Below are positions 46,047-61,000 of a stretch of 64,000 nucleotides of DNA, one piece after another; position 1 is the first letter of the stretch, and each line of letters begins with the position of its first letter. Under the pieces are notes generated by a model that worked only from the letters and a program-made list of their open reading frames with translations, made no database searches and had not been told where the DNA came from. The position numbers were made by a program, and so were the translations under genes. Source of the stretch: Plazaster borealis (Eukaryota; Echinodermata; Asteroidea; Forcipulatida; Labidiasteridae); NCBI GenBank assembly GCA_021014325.1, contig CM037474.1, forward strand, positions 3,972,488 to 4,036,487. The letters run 5' to 3'.

Positions 46047-49000
46047 TCTTTGACTTTGCTTCAAGGCTGACAGACCATCAAGTAAAGGCCTGAACAAAAC
46101 ATAATAAATAAAATAATAGAAATGTGCACTAGTAAATTGTGATGCTTTACATGGAATCAGGCATACCACCATAATCAGAGGTCAACAGTTTGGGTGTTGA
46201 CTTACCTAATGGTGTTGGATTTTGTTGGAGTGAGAAAAGATCCTACTAAATCAATCTAGGGAGATAGCGTTAACCTTCAGACAAATAAGATCTAGTTGGG
46301 TTTTAATCTCTCAACGCCTCTTACCTGTACAGTATTTTATCTGAATGTAAAACTCCTACTTGTTGAAGAGCAGAATCAATTTGTTCCTGTGAAAACAAAA
46401 ATGCACATAAAAAGAGTGTAAAAATTGGTAACACACTTTCAAACGTCTTTGACTTGAAAAAAGAACTCACCAATTTATTTTTTTAAAATAAATCCAAACG
46501 GAGGAAATAAAGAGAATGCTATAGTCTCAGTTAACATTTGTGTGTGTTTACTACTTCAACTTTCACTTAGAATCTTCATCATGTTGGTCTGTCCTTTTTT
46601 GTCTTTGTTGTGTTGTTGATAGTTGTCTAGTCTTGTCTGTCCATCAAAAAGGCATTTTAGTTTCAAGTCTCTAGTCTTTTGAATTGATCTCTATACCCAC
46701 TTGTATAAAAACAAAAACAACTGCACACAGAAAGATTTATAAATAATGAGCGCCACGCCGCCACCCATCCTCTCCCAACTAAGACCATCAAAGCAAATTG
46801 GTAACCAATCAAACCGAATTGAAATAATCAAATAAATTATTATAAATCTCTTCAACTTACAAGGCTCAAGTCTAGACCAGCTCTGATCAAGACTTTCCTG
46901 AGATCACTGGAAGACAGAGAACAGGTACTCTGCTCATCAATGCTGAAACAGTTATACAAGATCTTGGTTTCGTGATTGAGAATGAACCGATCTACCATGG
47001 CAACCAGATGACTCTGTGCCTGCAAAAAAATAAGAAATAAAATAAAAACAATGGGAAAAATAGAATAGAATTGAGGCTTTGCATGGCAAAACACACCAAC
47101 TTGCATTGTTCATGGTCAGTTAGAAATCTTCAGTATTTTTTAGCGTTTGCATTCTCCTGAAGATGATCCGAGTTCTTTATTGATAGAGTAGTAACACCCA
47201 CATGCCTGCGGTTTTGCTTCCGCAGGACTCGGAAACCTTTGTCATGAGGCCTTTATCTTTCTCTGGGATGCCGTCTGTTTGACCGGGCATGGTTCGGTTT
47301 CCGCAGGACTCGGAAACCTTTGTCATGAGGCCTTTATCTTTCTCTGGGATGCCGTCTGTTTGACCGGGCATGGGTCGGTTTCCGCAGGACTCGGAAACCT
47401 TTGTCATGAGGCCCTTCATCTTTCTCTGGGATGCCGTCTTTTTGACCAGGCGTGGGTCGATGATTGGCCGTTACATAACGGCTTCCCATCGGTCTGATTG
47501 TGTTTCAGAAACGTGACCATATAAAAACATACGAGCCATTAAAATCTGTAAATGTAAACATTTTTATATGGATGTCTAAACTGAGTTTCATTGACAAAAC
47601 AACTTGACAAAAACAAAAGTTGCTTTTTTGACTCCTGCGTAGGTGTAACAGGAAAAGGATTGTTTAAACCTTGAGGTGGCCTGGTTAAAAATAAATTGTG
47701 CTCCTTTACTTTGAAAAAATATTATTTTATTTCCAATCTAAGTTTCTTTCATTTGGATTCCTTACCACTGTTCTCCTGTGACCACTGTAATCTCTAGAGA
47801 GGACGCATAAATTACACGCTTCAATTATTTCTTGTATCTTCCGATGCACGACCAGTGTCAAGGTGATTTCCTACACAAAATCAAAAGAGACAGCGTTACC
47901 AAGAAATTATGGAAACGTCAATTGCTTCAATGTAAAGATAAACAGATCCTGTAAATGTTAGATTTTAAGAAAAAATGAGAATAAAATCAGCTCACATTCC
48001 CGAAAAACACAATTCAAACTTTCCCAAATCAATTCTTGTACTGTATCGGCCACATCAGGGATGACAGTTGACGAATATAAACAGTTGCGGAAATTGGCTT
48101 GCGGGCCTGGATCCCCCCTTGTTCGAAACCCAGAACCTTCCAGATGTTACAGTTCAGGAGATTTAGAGACTCTGTGCATCACCAGAAATACAAAACTACA
48201 GGTTTGGACACAATGTGGACTATTCACTCCTCCCTTTGGTGACTGCTTAACTTCTTTCAACAAAATCTAAAGGCTCAAGGAGATTTTGAGAAATTCCTGA
48301 AATCGGAAAAAATTCTGAGAAATCACACGCCTGGGAGAGCTGACAAATTAGTCGCAGACAGTGTTCATGATGGTCAAGATTGAAGTCTTTCCAAGGGTGA
48401 CAATGAATCTTGGATTCTGCTTCACCATCTGCATTTGGTCTTATTAGTTAAAGTTACGTGTCATCAATGGTTAGATCGTATATATTACCTGTAGACTGAG
48501 AAGTTTGAGGTTGGTGCTGAAGGGGCAAGCTTTCATCAAGGCTAGAACTCCTTCATCCCCCATGGGGTTGCCTCCGAGCTATCAGAGGGAGAGAAACAAA
48601 TCTCAATAAATGTTACTGATTAAACTCTTGCATCGGGGAAAACAAAAGTTCATTTCTAGCTTTGCCCTGCACTGCATCGGGGAAAACAAAAATTCATTTT
48701 AGCTTTGCCCTGCACTATAAAGCATTGTATACTTCATTGTCCTATAGAAAGAATCCACAGGAACCTTATGTCATGGCCAGACGGTCTAGAGTGTCAAGTT
48801 CAAGTTCTGATGGCCGAGTCATTGAGTGTGGGTTCGAATCCCGGTTGTGACACTTGTATTCTTGGGCAAGACTTGTAACCTTCAATCATCACCCAGGAGT
48901 AAATAGCTACCTACGAGGGTAGAGATTGTTTATTATGAATGATAAGCAACCTGTTCACCCATTTGGTTGCTGGTGCTGCATAATCCAAAGGAGTTGAGAT

Positions 49001-52000
49001 GGTTTCAGGAATGCTGAAGGCCAATGAACAGGGATTAGTGATAGTGTAAGACGCATCAATGCTATGTTTAAAAGTGCCTTATAAATGCCTACTATTGACC
49101 ATAATCAGGTGGGATGTGAACCCACAACTTTCCACATTGTAGAGCAGATATCTTAACTGCTAGAGCACCCAAAAAAACTTGCCTGTTGACAATAGTTCAG
49201 TTTGGATCCCAGATAATAAGCACAGCGAGTTCCACAAACACAACTAAAAAATGTATCAATGCACTGCTTTGGAGACAAAACAACATCTGCAATCGAGAGA
49301 ATTACAGCAATTGTGTTATGCAAGTCATTGGACTGTATTGTCATGGCAAGTGTGGAGCTGTTTTCGTACAAGATTCTACCCATTTCAAAGGTCAAGGATA
49401 TTACTTACTAGTAAAGCTTCGAGGGTTGTGTTCTTCTTGAGTCCAAGAGCGAGTTTCTTAGCTCCAGGGGTATTGACGTGGTTAGAGCTGTGTTGTGTAA
49501 AACATAAATAATGAACGTCAGGTATAAATATTTACTTACTCATACACAAGTTTCAAGTTGAGTTTTTTGTGAACTATATTTTGGAGACATATTTTTTGAC
49601 TGACCTTAAGTCTAGTATCCTGAGTCCCGTGTTGACCTTTAATGCCGTTTGTATCGCTGTACACCCTGATAGACAGACGCCATTCTGAGACAAATCTAGC
49701 ACTTCAAGGGACGTGTTCACCTTGAGAAAAGCAACATTGATTGAAAATATTAACTTTGACAAGGCACTTTGAAACCAAGGAACTACCACACTCTAACACA
49801 CTCTTCCCCTCTTGTACAGATCCCCTACCCCCCCCCCCCCCCCCGAACCTCTAAAGAATTCCTTAGATGCTAAAACACGATTATGAAGACATGATGGGGG
49901 GGAAGTAATATACTATGCCACATATGTATCGCACACCAATTGGATAACCGATTTATCCATTTAGGGCATGGGGGATGTTCACACATCCACAGTACACTTG
50001 CATCTCTATTTTAGCATTCTATTTTGCAATAACCTAGTTCGAGAAAACCTAGCCGCAACAGGCAGCCTTTGGCGATAGATAGCACATTTTGGATGGTCAA
50101 TACTCAATCCACCTTCTGTCCATGCTTTCAGTTTGTCAGTTCATATTGTGGCAGGGCGACCATGTTGGTTCCTGCCAGCTTCGTCTTCCGCCTATGTGTC
50201 TATGCTTGGCAAAACAACAATGTCATGTCCCCTTTATCCAATGGTAGTACTTTGCCAATTGCCTACTCTTGAGCAAGCAGTGAGTTTCAATTTATTTAAT
50301 CTGTCAAGCGGACAACATTGGTTTTTGTCAAAGACCAGTATCTGCACTTTGTGTGGCTCAATTGTGAAATAAACCTGTGAAAGTTTAAGCTCAATCATTT
50401 ACTGGAGACGCATAAAAAATAGTGAACAAAAAAGAAGAAGTAGCTTCCACTGTTTTTAAACAGCAGGTTTTGGACTCGCAAGATCAAAACTAATTGTTTT
50501 ACTCATTTCCCAAAAACTGTAGCATTTCAAGCAAAAATGTTTCAGGGAAGTTTTCTACCATGACCATCTTTATACCATGTAAGTTTGTGTAAATCTATGA
50601 ACATTTATATTTTCAATCATAGCAATTTTGTGAACACCCGACCCTGTAATATCTTTGCCAACATTACAGAATTAAGAACTCTGCGTAAACCCCAAGTTTA
50701 TAAAAAAACAACAACAACAACAACTTTTTCATTACCTTGAGAGCATTAGCAAGAGCTATAATTCCCTTCCCTCTAACTCCATTCCACTTCAGATCCAAGT
50801 ACAACAATGCATTGTTTTCAATCTGAGATCGGTAAACAAAAACAACAAAACAACTCACAAACACATCTCACGGAAAATAAATACTCTTATAAGTTTACTC
50901 GCTACGCAAAAAAAATGAGTTAAAATATTTATATGAAGTTTTGAGAGAAGAAGATTAATTTTTGTGACATATATAAAATGAAAAAACCCAATAAAAATCT
51001 TAATAAAACCATCTGGAAATAATAAAGACTGCATTCCTGCACCAAAATACTGAACTAACGCATTCAATGGACTCTGTATGTGTTTGTACAGCTACTTCGT
51101 ATTCACAAATGTAAAACCCTTCCGATGACTTTTATTGAATTTTCCATTTCAGGGCAATGTTTGTTTGCTTTGTACTTCTAAATGGATTAGCGATTAACTT
51201 TCCTTTTTGTTCCTGTAAAATAGCTCATGGACTATTCTAATTTCTAATTTTGTTCAACTTAAAAAAAAATCACATTACAAAGACAAATCTTTAAAAAAAA
51301 TACACTTTTATTGTTTCTATGACTAACCCAATGCCCATACCAATTAAAATCAACAAAATCATGGATTACGCTTTCCGATATTGAATTTTCGATTTAAAAA
51401 CTAATTTGCAACCAATGCTGTGCATGACTTCAACAGTTTGGGTTAAAATTCCAAGCACTTCATGCACAACATGCCTAATTGTAGTTTTTAATACCCAGAT
51501 AAGAATGATCCATGCAGATGACCAAAGGAGAATGAAACATCCTTTGACAAATTAAGGAATCTGTACATGGGCATTGTGAATAGTTCACCAAGTGCATGGC
51601 TTCTAACCGCTGGCGACTTTGACATCACGTAATGGAACTCCAGACATTATTGACTCTGCTAAACCCACCACATAGCTGTGATTAATAGTAGCTTTTTAGT
51701 ACACATGGGGACCCCATTGACAGATTCAAGTGTAATGTAAATATTGATATCAAAACAGCAGTAAAAGCCCTTCAAATACAACAGAAAATAGTTCCCTCTT
51801 ATCCGTGTATTATGAGTATAGCACAGATATCAGCCTGTCCCTTCTGTTCATATTTTGTGAATGGATGCATACACACACTGAACTGACAACATTATGCCAA
51901 ACAATTTTCCCTGATTTCTTTTTCTGAATTATTAAACAATTAAAGCGTTTCCAGGGCTCGAATTTGGGGGAGGGAAAAATCCACTTCACTACCGGACTTG

Positions 52001-55000
52001 TAACTTGTAGCTCAGAATCTTTACTGGACCAGGATTTTATTTACAAGACCAGAATCAAAATGAAGAGACTAGAAATCAAAATGAGAATACAGTTTTATCA
52101 TCTAAACTGTTTTATTTGAACAAACACTAATAAGAGAAGATTTATCTCTTCTGTTTCATGGGTGATACTCAGCAGGATTGAAAGATATTTGTGAGACTCA
52201 AACTCAACATTTGAACATCATTCTTTTGAGACAAAGATGTTGAGTTGAAAAAACCCAAGACCACCGGAATTGTCCTGTCTTGAGTTTACTGGCCCGACAC
52301 TGAAATCATGGCCTCGGGTCGGTGGTCCAGTGTAAAATTCGAGCCCTGGTTTCTCAGATTCTCTAAAGTAGTAAAATTAATGTACTTTTAAAATTAAATT
52401 TTGCGATGCACTCATTTTCCAATAGATAGGGTCCTCATGAAATTTAGGAAAAAAGTAAAAGTCTCTTACCTGACGCTAAAATAGTGTAAAATTTCAATTT
52501 ATTTGATACTGTTTCAGAGCGAAATTTGAAACATAAAGTCATTGGACATCAAAAACAAATCGACCTGTACATTTCAGAGAGGAATTTTTGCGCCACTGAA
52601 ACAGTAAAATTCAATGCCGTTTTGATTAAATATCATACAAATTCAGGAATGACTTAAAAGTTCTTTGTACAAAACTTTACAGACCGTTATTTGAAATGTG
52701 ACGTCATTGGATGTCATTGGACGTCATTGGATGTTAGTCAGCGGTAGTACAGTTAATTACGATCCTATAAGCTAAAGTAGTAGTCCCAGCCTAATTCTAT
52801 ACCTTCCGCCTAAGGTAATAGTTAATAAACAGGACAGTTCTTTTCAGAACTGAGAAGTCTCCCGAACACCCGAACAATCTACTCCGCGGTAGTAGAATTA
52901 AGCAAGACAGTTCTCTAAGAACAAACTCTACCTGGCAAGTAGATACACACATGGTGTTACCGCAAACCAAATAAATATATTGATACCTCACCATGCAATG
53001 CCTCAAATCCTATATGTTTTAGGATGTTGTCAAAGTTCGCACTGGAAGGGTATCAAACACAATGGCATTTTAAGGTTAGAAACTTGTAATTTTTCTCATT
53101 TTCATAAGGACTCTATCTATTGGAAAATGAGTGCATCACAAAACTGAATTTGACCTTGGAGCCCCTCTTTAGGCTCAACCATAATGCCAACCAATTTTCA
53201 GTGATTTCTTTCTCTAAATTATAAAAAAATGTAAGCGTTTCTCAGATTCTCTCTAGTAGCAGTATGGTGTACTTACCTTTGAACTAATCTTTTAAGACAA
53301 CAAAAGTTACTTCTGTTTGCATAAATATGAATTTCTCTGTGAATTTCTAATTCTTAAAGGGACACGTTGCCTTCGATCGGACGAGTTGGTCAACAAAAAA
53401 GCGTTTGTAATCGTTTGTTATAAAATGCATATGGTTAGAAAGATGTTTTAAAAGTAGAATACAATGATCCACACAAATATGTCTCATAATCGCATGGTTT
53501 TCCTTTTACATCATGAACAAACACGGTCGGCCATTTTGTGGAGTCAACAATTTGACTCCAAAAAATGGCCGACCGTGTTTGTTCGCAAAGTAAAAGGAAA
53601 ACCACGCAATTTCGAGGCATATTTGTGTGGATCATTGTATTCTACTTTTATAACGTCTTTCTAACCATATGCATTTTATAACAAACGGTTACAAACGCTT
53701 TTTTGTTGACCAACTCGTCCGTCCGATCCAAGGTAACGTGTCCCTTTATGGGATGGGGACAGATGAGCGAGGGAAGTGTTTCAACGAAGGAGGTGGGGTG
53801 GGTGGTGGGGGGGGGGGAGGTTGGGGGAAGGCACTGGGTTACTCACCAGTGCAGAGCCAAGATGGATACCAGCTAACTCCCCAATGTCATTATGACTAAG
53901 GTCAATGTGGGTCAACGTACTATTGTTCTTCAGCCCTTCAGCCAAAAGGGATGCAGCTTTGTCTGATAGATGATTTGCTGCAATCAACAAAAGTTAATAA
54001 TTATAATACACAACAAAATAATTACATGAACAACAGTGAAAAATATGGGTAATTGGGCAGTTTTACTGTTCTCGTGTTGTACATGTACCCTTACCCCATG
54101 GATTATTTGTGTGACTTTGTAGGCCTATGTGCTAAGATTTTGTTTTCCATAACTAGACTCAAGTTCTGGTGTTTTCAGAGTGTTGGTTCGGGTCTTGGTC
54201 ATGGCACTTGTGTCTTTGGGCAAGACAGTTAACGGTGTGACCATAATTGGTTTGTCTTTTGCCAGGATGAGGCATAAAGCCCTACAATCCCGGCCATATC
54301 TTGTTGGGCCCCCCGCACCACGGCCCCGTGCCCCCTTTCAATGTTGGCTCTCAATGCGCAGTCTGCGCTCCTATCAACATTGAGCGGGAGGACGGGGGAG
54401 GGAATGTTTATTGCACAGAGGAAGGGAGGACAGAATGTTTATTATCATGTTGCGAATGGGTGGCCCAAGCATTTTGGCCGGGATTGTAGGTCCTGTGTGT
54501 TATGTAATGATGCACTTATTATTAAAGAGAAAGGGGTTTGTCTCTGTGTTTCTGGCAGTGGATGGCTGCAGATTGAACCGCATCATCTTGTAAATCCTTA
54601 CAAGTTGCTATATAAATGGGTCTCAGAGTTCAAACAAAAACTCTACTCACAAAATAATTCCTGTCTTATTGTGATATGAATCGCTTTAACGGGTCTGTAT
54701 ACGTTTGGTAATTACTCATAAAATTAATGGCAATAAAAACTTACTTCGTAAGAAGCACAGCAGCTTCTGATAGTATAAAGCATTTTGAGAAACATTTCAC
54801 TTTGAAGTAATGTGATTATGGAAAAAGATATCAGTTTTTATCCAAAATAATTTGAATCTGAGAAGCAATTCTGTCAGAAAAGTTTCTCAGATTGTGTATT
54901 CCAATTGCAGATTAATCTTCCTGTGCGTGGACATAACTGCTCCAGATTTTCGGCAATATCTCAAAAACGCTACCACCTTTTGAAATTGAATTTTAACAGC

Positions 55001-58000
55001 TTAGTTTAGGGTATATATCTACAACTACATAGGATTAAAACAAGCAGTGGGTTCCGATTACTATTTGTATACAATCCCTTTAAGAACTGTGTAATATTGT
55101 CATCGTGGTGCAAGGGTAAAACAATCAAAATAACATTCTACATCCCTAATGCTATTAATACATCATTATAAGTAAAAATATTCAGAAAGCAGAATTTCTG
55201 GTTCTCGCGGTCAATGTGCTATTTTTAAACGCTGGAATAAAATTGTTGAGGGTTTGAAAGTTCTCGAGAACTAAAAAGAATGAGTTCTTCTTACCACTGA
55301 GGCAAAGTGACTTGAGGGAGTAATTCGTTCCGAGCATGGAGCCAAAACCAGAGGCCCCTTTGGAGCGAATCTGGTTCTCAGAAACATCCTGATTGAGGGT
55401 GAAAACAATAACTGATCAATAAAATAATAAATCTGTTAATTGATCAATCGACCAATCAATCAATCTTTAAGGTATACAGGATTTGCCCTTAACATTTCTA
55501 GTGACTGGCCAGCAGGAACAGTTAGCTTGTCATTTCATGAGTCCACCATCTTTTTCACTAGTCCATATTTCAAATGCAGTAGGGATGCTTTTTCAACACT
55601 GAACTAGCCAGCCGGACCACTTGGAGAGACTTTTGGCTGGTCCTCAGGTGTTTTAACTGGCATTTGGCCAGCAGACCACTGTTAAGGGAGAACACTGGTA
55701 TAGAGGATTGGTAAGGATAAAAAACTGACTGATTATGAAGTTTATACTAGAACCATTTTTTACTGTGAAATATTCCCCTCTGAAATGAAGTCATATTCAA
55801 GAAAACTGTATCTGAAAACTTGAAAAAAAAACCGCAACAGCTGATTTCGGTTGCTACAAGCAAAATTAAGGACAATGTGTTTACATGCTTAAAATTGTGC
55901 ATGGTATTTCACTATTTTCTTCTGACTCACACAACGGATTAAGCCCAAATTTACACAGGTTTGTTATTTCATGTACAAGGTTGATCACACAAAACATAAC
56001 CACTGTCTGCGACTACTTTGCTAGCTCTACTGATCCTGTACAATATCTTTTACTCTCCCAGCTCCACAACAATGTTTCAGTTTTACTCCAGAAATGGCGT
56101 CTGTGAAACATATTCAAAATCGCTGCAAATAAAGTCGAATGGGTTTCCCTTTGCCATGCCGTACATCAAATTAATTTTTGTGTGTGTACAAATTTCAATG
56201 TAATTCTGGACGTACATACCAGCTTAGTAATGTAGCAATTGTCTCTCATCATGTAAGCGATTATTGCACCTCCTTCCCCTTCTAGTTGGTTGTCACGGAG
56301 ATCAAGCGTTTCTGTGCATGTGTTGCTCTGTTACAAGCAAGCAAACAAGCAAGCAAACAAACAAACAAACAAACAAACAGATAAACAAGTACACCCAAAG
56401 ACAAATAAGAAATGAACATTAGAGAAGATTAAACCCCATAAATGCTGCACTTACAAATACAAAGACTTCTGTTACAGTGTCGTAACCAGTGGGAGCAGGA
56501 CCCCCCCCCCCCACCAGAACTTTTGCCCCCTCTTGCCCCCCACAATTGAGACTTAAAAAAATGAAAAAATGAATTGTACGACTACATAAAAGGTCCCCTC
56601 CCCACACCCAATTACCAAGTTATGTCTTTGCCCCCGCTTGCCTACCCCTCATATGAAAATGTCTGGTTACGCTACTGTTCTGGTATTAGTTCTTCTAGAC
56701 CATAAGAATGTTTGTATTTTTTTTGTACAAAACTCTCTTGGTCAGTAATATTATACAGAATAGTTCAGCTCACAGGTTAAAAAAATGGTGAATTTTCATA
56801 CATTTGTTAAAGCTCATTAATGTTTTTCTTTTAATATGAATATAGCTTAATAATTGGCATAACTTATTAGATGCCTTTGAACCAAGTATCCCTGCTCATA
56901 TCGTAGCCTTATAAGCCCTCCTGAAACAATGTCAACTCCTTAGGAGTATGCAGCTCCAGCCACCACAGGGGTTGTTAATCATTCACATCAAAATTTAAAA
57001 ATGGTGGAGAAGAATTTAAAAATCAAACAACCAAAATCAACCCCCTCTTCCACTTCCTGTAAGGATTATATGTTCGTAATTTGCTAATTTCGTCTCATTT
57101 GTGTGTTACCCTAAACTGATGTCTGTTAAGCACTGTATACGAAGTACTTTCTTGAGTGCAGTGAAAAAACATCCACAGGCATACTCAGGTGGGGTTCGAA
57201 CCTACAGCTTTTGTCATTCTAGAGCAGATGTCTTGCCACTTGACCACCGAGCATGCCCGGTAGCTAGAGGCCAGTTCCAATACTACAGATTAGCAGTGGG
57301 TACTGCAACAAATCCCTGATCCAACTGTTAACATTAATTTCTTCTCCTACACCTACCCTGAAGGCCTTTGCGAGTGGAACGAGTGTCCGCATGCTCAGGT
57401 AACGATGTCTCATTCTGAACGTCGTATCATGGAGGTGTCTCACTACGTAACAGGCCGGCTCCACGCCTACAAACGTCAAAGATAAAAAAAAACAAATTGT
57501 GGTTATTTTTGGTTTTATTCAAATATTTTATTTCACCAACCAACAGCGGTAAACCATGAATAATAGGAAGGGACTAAAAATATGAAATACACATCAACAA
57601 GTTACAGAACGATTACAAAATATCATTGTAAATTCTGCAATTGCACATTTGAAACAACTAACTAATACAGGTACAATCACAAAAAGAAAGCTTTACAAAA
57701 TTCATAAGTAAAAAATAAATGCATAAATAAATAAATAAATAAACAAATAAATAAAAACAAATACATAATCCTAAAACTATTGTTCTTAATCAATGTAATC
57801 AATTTAAAGAAAGGACCCTACAAATAATAATAAATAAAATAATAAACAAAGGGGAACATAAAACATCACAACAAAAATAAACATCTCCAAAACAAAACAA
57901 GAATAACAACTGTTTGTTCTCCATAGCTCTCAACAAAGAAATAAATCCAATCTGCTCTAGAATGTGGGGGGTCCTGAAGGGGTCTTTCTTAAAGACATTT

Positions 58001-61000
58001 TTTAAGCCTTCGAGAAAGACTCTGCTAGGGTCGAAACGTCAGGCCATTAACTACTTTTGTTTGCATTTATACCACAGGTCCTTTTGGTTGGTAAGCATGC
58101 AATAGCTAATTCTATTTTCTCACCAAAAAATGTTGACAAACTTTACCTTCTTGTTTACACTCTGTCAAGTAAATATTCTTTCCAGCAGAATCATAGGTCA
58201 TTTCTTTGTCTGAAAAAAATGAAACAATCAATAAATCAATCAATCAATTATATTTTTTGTACTATAATTATTAGTTGTTTCAAGAAATATCTCAATCAAA
58301 GCTGTTTTCCTCTATAATGTTTTGATAATTTCCTCCGATCTTCTTTGATCTTCACTCCAAATAATTGAGGACAAAATGCCCGAGCAATCCATCGTATAAC
58401 AGTCTGCGAGCCAATAACAATATTAGAAAACAGGTGAATTGCAGAGAGCATTAGATGTAAAATAAATGAATTCAAAGTTTCATTTAATATGTCCCACCGT
58501 AGTAGCTGAAAGTTGTGAAGTATTTCTCCAGAGAATTGGGCAAAGCAAAGTTGTCCTGCTCCGATGCCATAATGGGACTCGGTTAAAATTAAACGTCCTA
58601 ACACTGCGCAGAGTAAGTCCATTCTGATCATTTCATGAGAAATAACTGCATCAATAACAGCATTTCTTTGATTGTGTTTAATTAAAATGAAAAAAATAAT
58701 TAATATTTCCCGGTGCATACTCTAACAGTAAAGTACAAGCAGGTGAATATTTATCTGTCGTTAAAAAGAGTGCCATATTTTTGTTTGAACACCATACATA
58801 TTTAAAACCATACCAATTATTTAGTCAATTATAGAGAAATCAAAAACGTTGGAAAAAACATTCACAGTTTGAGGAAATGTAATTTATTGTTTTCAATGGC
58901 TAGCCAAGTTCACAGGATATTGAGTTTCTACATTAGTTACAAACTGCAGGTGCATTTGAGTCCACAAAGAGAATAGGCTCACAAAGAATATGCAAATTGT
59001 GACCCCTGACCTCCTGTAAAACAAACAAATGATGAATATTCATGACAGTTAAGAGCTGATCTTGTTGTATTTCCTTGACCTACAGTTGTATTAAATTCAT
59101 TCTATATCATCAATTTTGATATGTAAGAGTACAGGAAATAACAGTACAACAAATTTAGCGGAAAGAAGAGTCGAAAAGTAGCAACATCAGCTGTATATTC
59201 TTATTCTAAGAACTTAGCACTATGACCCTTAGCGTATAAAAATATTTTATTTGAATTTGTCCTTCAAGCTTCTGTGCAATTAGCATTTACTAAACATTTT
59301 CTTTTTTTTCATTCATCATCTCAAAACTGTGTCACTGTCTTCTGGCCCGAAAAAGGTTTTCATTTTTATAAAATGATCAAGAATACAATCATACTAAACT
59401 GCAATACATTGTACACTTTTATTGTCTTCTCCAACGGGACTATCAAAATGTTTTTTTGCAAACTCATAAACACATTCTTTCAAAAAGTAGACATGTTTCA
59501 TGTTTTCCCCAAAGGTGTTTGCTGAAGTAAAGTCCAACCACGATGCTTAGTGTTTGCTTTTTAAAAATCGTGCGTGTAGAAACTCAAGTTGTATTAAATG
59601 GATGGACACAAATCTGATACTTAAGTGCTACTGTGCCAAGTCATTAATCATTTTATATCAACAATTTTGTTTTTTTTGTGTGTGAACGTAGAAATTGGGT
59701 CCAAACTGTACTAAGTCAGATACAAATTGATAAAAGTTGAGATTCAATCTAGAGAAGGTTGTAGCAGCACCAAGGAAATATCTCTTATGAGTTGTGTTGG
59801 CTCTGAAAAGAGCTGGTGGTGTAACAACTCACAATCTAGAGAGGTTTGTGGTAGCACCATCAAAATATCTCTTATGAGATGTGTTGGCTCTGAAAAGAGC
59901 TGGTGGTGTAACAACTCACAATCTAGAGAGGTTTGTGGTAGCACCATGGAAATATCTCTTATGAGTTGTGTTGGCTCTGAAAAGAGCTGGTGGTGTAACA
60001 ACCCACAATCTAGAGAGGTTCGTGGTAGCACCATGGAAATATCTCTTATGAGTTGTGTTGGCTCTGAAAATTCTGGTTGTGCAAAAACTATTGAGCAGTT
60101 ATCTGCATTGATTTAAACAAGGAAAACAAGAACGGGGGGAGTTCACCGGCGAGTCTTTTTTCAAGTCAACATATCGTCATGACAAATATTTCCATGGTGC
60201 TTCTTCAAGGTGTTGTTGGTTTACCAGGAGCAAAGTCTTCCTCAAGATCCGTGTCATACTCCGCCTCATCAACAGGGGGTCCCTCAATAAGTCGTCTGAT
60301 TGGATCGTCAGAACGAAGGCTGTCTGACTCTGAGAATGAGTCTTCTAAGTCCACAATCTGGTCATCTGAATAAATTACAATAAATTAAGTCTTCATCTGA
60401 TCAAAGAATACATGCATATATTTAAATTTTGTAAAATTGTAAAATAGTAAATTGATGTTTCACATACTGTGCTTCCAATACCCCCCCCAGCTTTGATTTA
60501 TTTGGAACTACAAACTTTTAGTTGTACCACATTAGCCTCTTGCATAGAATATCACGTGGCGTGTCGTTGGTTGTGGCACTTGTGTCCTTGAGCAAGATAT
60601 TTTACCATAATTGCTTTGTTCTGCGGATGGGACATAAGCCGTAGGTCCCATGTACTAGGATTAGCATGGCACATAAAAGAACCCAGAAGCAGAACACTTA
60701 TCGTGGAAGAGTATGGGTTAACCTTGGTGTTTCTGCTTCACATAACAAGTAAAAATAGCAAGTACCCTTGTTTAAAGGTGGAGAAGACTTGCGAGTAACA
60801 GTGGTTAAGTTCACTTTTTATTGTTTAATTCATGGTTGCAGAACCAACTTATGAATATTCTGACTGCCACAAAAGCTATGCTAAAGAAAACTTGTTCTCC
60901 CTCTTCCCACCTTTAATCTTGTTTTTTGTGTTTCCAACTTCTTGTGGTCAGACCAGCCCCCTCCCTCCAACCCCCCCCTCTCTGTCTCCCTATTCATTGT

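Noticed and set aside
47177..47419. Extra LRRC74-like exon from the 81-bp repeat
   Set aside because: Exons 13 and 14 join in phase without it, and no good acceptor/donor pair encloses it.
53435..53664. Two similar 66-aa frames on opposite strands
   Set aside because: They are the two arms of the foldback MITE read in opposite directions.
59727..60116. Secreted Cys-rich repeat protein
   Set aside because: It is a four-unit 87-bp repeat, open on both strands, without signal peptide or splice evidence.
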